Part shown: piece after piece, positions 58,000 to 64,000 of the stretch
How the letters are laid out: every line of letters begins with the position of its first letter
Numbering within the stretch: position 1 is the stretch's first letter
NCBI GenBank assembly: GCA_027625915.1
Contig: JANTQA010000032.1
Location: 13,036,001-13,100,000, forward strand
From: Anaeramoeba flamelloides
Taxonomy: Eukaryota; Metamonada; Anaeramoebidae
Length of the DNA stretch: 64,000 bases
Direction: 5' to 3'
The notes under the pieces: generated by a model
Told to the model about the DNA's origin: nothing
Seen by the model: only the letters and a program-made list of their open reading frames with translations
Databases searched by the model: none
Position numbers and translations under genes: made by a program

Positions 58000-58420
58000 T
58001 TCTATATGAGAGAAATTGAATTATCTTAGACAATCAATTTAGTTGTCTGATAATTGTTTACTGGAGGGTTGGAACGGGTTAGTTGTTTGTGGAGACAATG
58101 TAACAATTCAAAGTAACTCAATGATCAAAAATCTTTGACAATAAGATCATTTAGATTTAAAGTTGTTTATTCAGAAGTATTTTTTGTGTAAGAAACTCGT
58201 GGTTATTTTTCTTTTTCATTTTCACGTTCCTTAACAAGATGCTCGAGTTCACGTATCTCAAAATTTCTTTTTCATTTTTCATCTAAAAAATGACACAAAA
58301 TAATTTTTTGATCCAAATTGGAGAATATTTTCAAGATCATTCAATCATAATATAAATGAGATAGGAACATATTGGGTTGAGAAAAATTGTTGAATTGCAA
58401 ACGTAGTCCTTATCTTGTAT
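58000..58420 (-). repeat. Repeat family O, copy 2 (uninterrupted)
   Basis: Inverse relative of 31200-32010. Contains GATCCAAATTGGAGAATATT, GAGTTACTTTG (inverse form) and GTTGTTTATTCAGAAGTATT. It lacks the family C insertion and so shows the empty site, near 58195-58205. Confidence 0.6.
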
Positions 58421-58589
58421 TTATTTTTTTTCCCAAATGTAGTAAATTTATTATTTATACTCATAGGATACAATTAAACCCGATAATTAACTTTATTTAT
58501 CAACTTTAGAGAAATGAGTTATCATTTTTAAAAGAGTTCATTTTGCCAATAGAAATTTACAGTCAAAAGATTTAGATCCTTTTTTATTT

Positions 58590-59272
58590 GGATTTTGGGA
58601 TCGAATTTGAATAAAATTGAACCAACTTTAAAATTAATATTTTGAAGAAATCTTACTTATAACGATTTATGAGAGTCTGTATGAACAAATGACCTTAAAA
58701 CTTTAATCTTATTTTAAAAAATGAAAGAAAAATAAATCAAATATGGAATTCCTATAAGATCTATCATAATTGATCATCTATTTTATTTTCAAATATTTAT
58801 TAAATGTTCTTCAAATTTCAAAAGATTTAAACAATATTCTTTTCTAAAAATTAAGAGTATAAAAAAGGAGATATTAATATTAAAATTGGTAATTTGATAA
58901 TATCTATTTTTTTTTTATAAGAATTAGCAATTTAAATTAGTTATATTTGTTTGAAATTATTCTAAAAATTGAGAAATAAATATAACGCTTATTGGCCCAT
59001 TTAATCTTTGAACTGGTAATAACCCACTGTAATAATTAAGACTGGGTTATTAATTATTGATTATAAATAACCAGATTAAAAATATTTTCTTTGGATTAAA
59101 AGTTGAATTATTCTGGTTTTTAAAAAGTATTTGGGAGATTTTTTAATTTAATTATTAGGTTTTTTTTTTCAGATTTTTTTATTCAATAAAAAGAAAAAAA
59201 TGATTTGAACTGTTCTTTGAATCAAAAAATTGAAATTTTTTCAAGTTTAAAAAAATTATTGTATTTTTTTTG
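58590..59272 (+). repeat. Dispersed repeat family G, copy 2
   Basis: Same-orientation partner of 18560-19262. It keeps ATGAGAGTCTGTATGAACAA, ATAAATCAAATATGGAAT, GGGTTATTAATTATTGAT and AATGATTTGAACTGTTCTTT. Confidence 0.65.
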
Positions 59273-59639
59273 AATATTAAGTAAATTGGATATACTGAGT
59301 AATTTTCTAAACTTAATTGTTTCATTTTTTAAGTGTATTTTTGTTACACAATCTTTTGAAAACAATTAAGATTCTTCTTCTTTCAAATAAAATATTTTTT
59401 TTTAAATAATTCAGAAATATGTTGTATTTTGTACTTTTGAAATAGAAATAATTATTTAACTTTAAAAAAAAATAATTCATTTCTGAAAAATGTATTAAAT
59501 CTAAGTTAGTATATTCTGGTAATCAGGATTATTACAATTATTTTTCAACTACAAGATTCTTTGACTTGTTTTGGATTTGCTATTAAATTTACTGGAAAAT
59601 TTTTATTAGTTTACTTATCCCTTAAGATCAAATTTTTTT

Positions 59640-60325
59640 TTAATTGTTTTATGAAAAAGAAATCTATTATATAATTTTTTTTAATATATTATAAAACGTT
59701 TTTACCATTTTTATTACGATTTCCATAATTATTATACAATATCAAGTCTTTGTTACCAGAGATATTTAAGAAAAGAGTTGTATTTTTCTATTTTCAGATT
59801 ATTCTTTTGGTTAACCAAAAAAATTGATATATTCAAAATATTGAAAAATATTCATATTTTTTTAAGGAGAATATTTAGAACCATTAAAGTTTAAAAGATT
59901 ATTTACAAATTTTTCTGAAAAACTGTGTTTATATATATTTATAACAGATGAAATTATATTTTTAAAAATAAAATTTTCTTCAAGATATTTGTGAATTAGT
60001 TAATTTTATACTCAAAATTCAAAATCAATCGTTTCTTCCCAAAAAAAATGGTATAAATTATTCTAAATTACTTTTGAATAAAATTAAACAGTTGGTTAAA
60101 AAAATTTTTCAAAATTAAAAATTCTTGTGCAATTTTTTTTTTTTGAAGATTTTAAGAATATTTTGGCTATTTTCATACTTTTTTTAAAAAAATTGCTTTA
60201 TAGATTTGAATTTTGTTGATAAATTGTTGTTAAAACTTCTATCAAATTTTCATTTATTTGTTTACCTATACCACAATTAGTTTTTTTTTTTTTTACTGAG
60301 ATTTAAATTGAAATATAAAATTATT
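59640..60325 (+). repeat. Diverged direct duplication, unit 1
   Basis: Matches 60530-62005 once the 827-bp element there is left out. Landmarks are ATTATTATACAATATCAAGTC, AAAATTTTCTTCAAGATATT, GAATAAAATTAAACAG, AAAAATTTTTCAAAATT and ACCACAATTAG. It shows the site of that element in its empty form. Confidence 0.65.
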
Positions 60326-60370
60326 CAGTTCCTCTTTTAAGACACAAATGTTCAAGGAAATTTAAGGGAT
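60326..60370 (+). mobile_element. Half of a family E hairpin MITE
   Basis: TTCAGTTCCTCTTTTAAGAC followed by AGGAAATTTAAGG matches the left arm of 52581-52785. The right arm is absent. Confidence 0.5.
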
Positions 60371-60529
60371 CTGTCTGCTACAACAACAATGTAAAATTTT
60401 AAAATATGTTATTGGTGGTATTATGTAATTACGAATTTTTGTATTAACCAAGTGTCAAAAAATTATTATCGACTTAGAAAACCTTAAAATTAGTTTAGTG
60501 AGATCATTTTTTTTTTTTTCATTTTTTCT

Positions 60530-62005
60530 GAAAAAGAAAATTATTGAATTCATTTTATTTCCCACATTATAAAAAGATTTTATCCCTTTTATTACCATTT
60601 TGGTCATTATTATACTATAAAAAGTCTTTATTACCAGTAATATTAATATAAATATTATATTTCTTTTTTGGGATAAACTTATTGTTAAACAAAGAATGAT
60701 ATATTTAACTGATTAAAAAATAATTGTATGTTTTTATAAATTATAGTTATAATAATCAAAGTTTTAAAGCCAGGTAAAAAATTTTACTCTTGAATTTTGT
60801 TTTTGTTTTAAGATAAAATTTGATTATTCCAAATAAAATTTTCTTGAAGATATTAGGAAATTAATTAATGTTAACCTCAAAATACCAAATCAATTTTTTT
60901 CACCCAAAAATGATTTGAATTGTTATAAGGATTCTTGTGAATAACTGTCAAATCTAAAACCTTGAAATTTCTGAAACCCGGTAATTCCATTTTTCTGATC
61001 AATTGTAAATATTAGTAAAATGTCAAAAATATACTCCCATTTTACAGACAAATAACCCAATTACCCAGCGACTTATAACCGTTCTAATTGGGGTATTGGT
61101 TAAATATTCTGAATCCATTAATTTTAACTCTTTGGTGAATTCAGAAACCAAAAAAATCCAAAATTTGTAAAATTAATTCAGAACATGACTGAAAATGAAA
61201 ACCTAGAGCAACTTTTGATTATAAATTTTGAAATAAAAAACATTTTCATACTTTTAAAATATTTGAGAGAATATGAATTTGAGAGAGGTGTTTGATTACT
61301 GTAAATTTTCATGAAATTAGGAAAACCATTTTGTAAAAAAATAAATCCTCTAACGTTCCCAATAGAAATTTAAAATTTTGAAAAAAATATTAAAAGAAAG
61401 ATATAAAGTAAATAAAACCCTTATTTCAAAAATGCAATAACAAAATAATTCTTATAAAGATGATTTCTAATAAATTTAGAATTTATCTAAAGGGAAAATC
61501 ACAATAAATTTGATTTTCAATTTTCTGTAATGTTCTGAATTAATTTTACAAATTTTGGATTTTTTTGGTTTCTGAATTCACCAAAGAGTTAAAATTAATG
61601 GATTCAGAATATTTAACCAATACCCCAATTAGAACGGTTATAAGTCGCTGGGTAATTGGGTTATTTGTCTATAAAATGGGAGTATATTTTTGACATTTTA
61701 CTAATATTTACAATTGATCAGAAAAATGGAATTACCGGGTTTCAGAAATTTCCGGGTTTTAGTTTTGACAGTAAGGTCAAACAATTTGTTCAAAAAATTT
61801 TTCAAAATTGAAAATTTTTTTTACAATTTTTTTTCATTTTTTGTATATCAGAAAACAACTTTTTTGAAACATTAAAGAAAATTATACTTATATAATAGAT
61901 CTCAATTAAATTGATAAACTGTCATTAGTCTTCAATCAAATGTACATTAATTGAATCAACTATATCACAATTAGTTTTATTGGCCAAGATTTGAATTGAA
62001 ATAGT
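60530..62005 (+). repeat. Diverged direct duplication, unit 2, carrying the fold-back element
   Basis: Relative of 59640-60325. Left part 60530-60944 and right part 61772-62005 are contiguous in unit 1 but are here separated by the family B element. Confidence 0.65.
60945..61771 (+). mobile_element. Family B fold-back element with 240-bp inverted repeats (young)
   Basis: An 827-bp element, flanked by TAA on both sides (60942-60944 and 61772-61774). Its arms 60945-61184 and 61531-61771 are inverted copies differing at only about four positions that I can see. Ends are CTGTCAAATCTAAAAC and CTGTCAAAACTAAAAC. The middle 346 bp are unique and without a long open frame. A 3-bp TAA duplication would fit a PIF/Harbinger-like enzyme; that is inference. 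Near-identity of the arms suggests recent insertion or repair between arms. An older copy lies at about 33230-35349. Confidence 0.85.
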
Positions 62006-63031
62006 AATCAAAGAAAAAGAAACTGTATAAAAAAATTGCTTTTGAAATCAATATTTTCCAACATAAAACGAAAAATATGTCTTTACCCATTTTCAAGAAT
62101 TAACTTAATTCTTAAACCAAATAATAGGTTACTTTTTTTAGTTTACAATTGTAAATATGTAAATTTTGGAATTCAAAAAAGAGACTCAAATCAATAAATT
62201 GTTTCAATGAGGTTAACTCATCCATTTCATTCGTTGATACACAAATTACAAAAAAACATTTTGAAGATCTTGACAAGATCTCATTTTATTTTCAAAAATG
62301 ACTACTCCCTTAATTGGTTTCACTTTTCGTTATCCATAAGGTTCCCAATTAATAACCGTGTTGAACTTTATTTCCCCTATTTCACTTTTTTTCCCGAATG
62401 GTAAAATGCAATTTAAGGAACTAATCTCAATTAAATTTTTTTATCAAAATTTAATAGAGATTGAGAAAATTTTTTGCCAATTACTTAGATTTAAAAATAC
62501 CTCTTTATTTTCAATATTAAATATATTTCTAGATAAGGAATCCTTATTTAGAAATTGTTCAAAATAAAATAATAGAGATTCGTCCCTTAATAAAAATTAA
62601 CAAGAGATTTTTAAGGATCTTTTAAAACATGTAGCATCAATATCATATATCATCAAAAAGTAAAGTTTGTAATCTTATACGAACCTAGGGTTACTCAGTT
62701 ACCTAAAACAAAACTTTTAAAGGGTTCCTTGAGGGATTTCAAGTAATTAAGTGTCCTGATTTTGAAGGTAAAGTTTAACTGAAAAAGACTTGAAAATGTC
62801 CCTTATTCTCAAAAATGTATTTTCAGTTTTAATAACTTTTATACTTCTTCTATCAAAATGATTGTCTGAATTTCAAAACATTTATTTATTCATTAGACGA
62901 ATTTCAAATCAGCTCACAATTTTGGTATCCTAAATCTGATATTCAAGAAATCCAATATTTTTCACTCCATCTATATTGAGAGGAGTCATTTTTTATTTTT
63001 TTTTGGCTTGATTGTTAAGGAATATTTTCAA

Positions 63032-64000
63032 ATGACATCTTTGAAAACTTCATTAGGGATCTCTAAGGCTGATCCTGCACTTCTTTTTGAGGTATTTTTC
63101 TTTTTGTTTTTTTTCTTTTGAATTTTGAATAAAAAAAAATTAAAAATAATAGCAAAAAATCAACTCATTTTACAAACAACCTCTACAAAATTGGTTTCTT
63201 TTTTTTTTCATAACAAACCTATAATTTTTTCAAATTTCCATTTTTTTGTATGCTGTTTCGTTTAATTTTCTTGGTCCTTTGGTCAAAAAATATAAACAAC
63301 AAAACCAAAAAAAAAAATACAAAAAAACCAAAAAATGAAAAAGTTAATTGAAGAACTTGGGAAAGGAAGTTACGGATCTGTATATAAAGCACGGCAAAAA
63401 GGCACGGGTGAAATAGTTGCGGTGAAAATGATCTCTTTAGAAGAAGATGAAGGTCTTGACGATATCAAGATCGAAATTGAAATTCTTAAGAAGTGTAAAC
63501 ATAAAAATATCGTCAAATATATTGGAACTTATTTTAAAGAAGAAACGCTTTGGGTAAGAAAGATAAAACACAAGAAATTAATTTTTTTTCTATTTTTTCA
63601 AGTACTTTTTAGATTTATCTTATTGTTTTTTGAAACATCCCAATAATTGTGGTTCGATCAAATAATAATAAAAAAAAAAAAAAAGATTGTAATGGAGTAT
63701 TGTGGTGGAGGAAGTGTGAGTGATCTTTGTCAGATTTTAGAAAAAGGGCTGACCGAACAACAAATTGCGGGGATAATGTATGGATCCCTTGAAGGGCTTA
63801 ATTATTTCCACTCAAATCGAAAAATTCATCGCGATATTAAAGGAGGAAATATACTTTTGACAGACAAAGGTGAAGTTAAATTAGCAGATTTTGGTGTTTC
63901 TGCACAGCTAACAAAAACAATGTCCAAAAGAAATACTTTCATTGGAACAGTAAATATTTTCAATTTTTTTTTTTTTTCCTTTTCTCTTGTATTTTTGTTT
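63032..64000 (+). CDS. MST/Hippo-type STE20 protein kinase (5' part, cut by window end)
   Basis: Three exons fit in phase 0: 63032-63091 ([20 protein letters not shown]), 63344-63553 and 63686-63949, with a following donor GTAAAT. Spliced, the protein reads ...[27 protein letters not shown], with Lys in VAVKM and the helix [19 protein letters not shown]. Exon 3 gives [30 protein letters not shown] and [20 protein letters not shown], ending IGT just before the expected PFWMAPE. The [14 protein letters not shown] and [14 protein letters not shown] motifs point to the MST1/2 (Hippo, Dictyostelium KrsA) group of germinal-centre kinases, which phosphorylate LATS/NDR kinases with MOB. The Met at 63335 lies in the intron and is not the start. 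The C-terminal SARAH region is outside the window. Confidence 0.93.

Larger units (their letters stand above)
55860..63031. other. Long spacer between vWA gene and MST kinase gene
   Basis: Contents are possible exons of the vWA gene (56990-57620, weak), a hairpin (56964-57065), family O copy 2 (about 58000-58420), family G copy 2 (about 58590-59272), a diverged direct duplication (about 59640-60325 and 60530-62005), a family E half (60326-60370) and the young fold-back element (60945-61771). From 62010 to 63031 nothing recognisable is seen. The frames at 62207-62567 are unsupported. Confidence 0.55.

Noticed and set aside
62207-62567. Two overlapping open frames of 65 and 69 codons
   Set aside because: The composition is that of random A+T-rich DNA; no motif, no splice structure and no repeat partner were found.
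63335-63337. ATG at 63335 as start of the MST-like kinase
   Set aside because: An upstream exon (63032-63091) with a GTATTT donor joins in phase at the AG at 63342-63343 and restores the usual segment before the glycine loop.
1-64000. Retroviral, LTR, Polinton or other virus-like elements, CRISPR arrays, rRNA genes and toxin genes
   Set aside because: None was recognised: no reverse transcriptase, integrase, capsid or DNA polymerase motifs, no long terminal repeats, no regular spacer array and no rRNA-like segment.

Overview
This is a very A+T-rich eukaryotic window (about four fifths A+T by eye). It has spliceosomal GT-AG introns, long T and A homopolymers, AAT/ATT trinucleotide runs that become poly-Asn in proteins, and few genes. 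Supported genes are DENN-PH, an NAA50-like acetyltransferase, an RCC1 propeller, Ras, a bZIP factor, a Rim15/Greatwall-type kinase, a zinc-ribbon/vWA protein and an MST/Hippo kinase. With the poly-Asn tracts this fits a free-living amoeboid protist, for example Anaeramoebae or an amoebozoan. That placement is inference; the window has no rRNA or other phylogenetic marker. All clear genes use the standard code, ending in TAA or TAG.

Layout. 1-2418: repeat-bearing spacer. 2419-8290 (+): DENN-PH gene in at least three exons. 8291-15257: spacer made largely of short non-autonomous elements, including a tRNA-derived SINE with a 17-bp target duplication and a 1.2-kb TTAA-flanked element, ending in a DENN-like fragment. 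15258-15845 (-): NAA50-like acetyltransferase. 15846-20412: more elements. 20413-30763 (-): one RCC1/coiled-coil gene whose two visible halves join in frame across a 7.8-kb intron packed with repeats and a decayed WD40 gene. 30764-35545: nested elements. 35546-36225 (+): Ras. 36226-39390: elements. 39391-40206 (-): bZIP. 40207-43906: elements, one inserted into the terminal repeat of another. 43907-50310 (-): one large Rim15/Greatwall/IRE-like kinase gene, assembled here from three reading frames. 50311-53604: elements. 53605 to about 55854 (-): zinc-ribbon plus vWA protein whose first exon was not resolved. About 55860-63031: long element-rich spacer with a diverged direct duplication carrying a young fold-back element. 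63032 to the window end (+): start of an MST/Hippo kinase, cut by the window edge.

The host genes are mostly signalling parts: Ras, a DENN protein (usually a Rab exchange factor), an MST kinase, a PP2A-controlling type of AGC kinase and a bZIP factor. They are separate transcription units with no sign of co-regulation. No new defence or metabolic system is visible. The most unusual content is the intergenic and intronic DNA: at least a dozen families of inverted-repeat or dispersed elements, most present two or three times, often in opposite orientation. Nested insertions and empty sites let several insertions be ordered in time. No transposase gene is visible, so all appear non-autonomous. 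No retroviral, LTR-type, Polinton-type or other capsid- or envelope-bearing element was seen.
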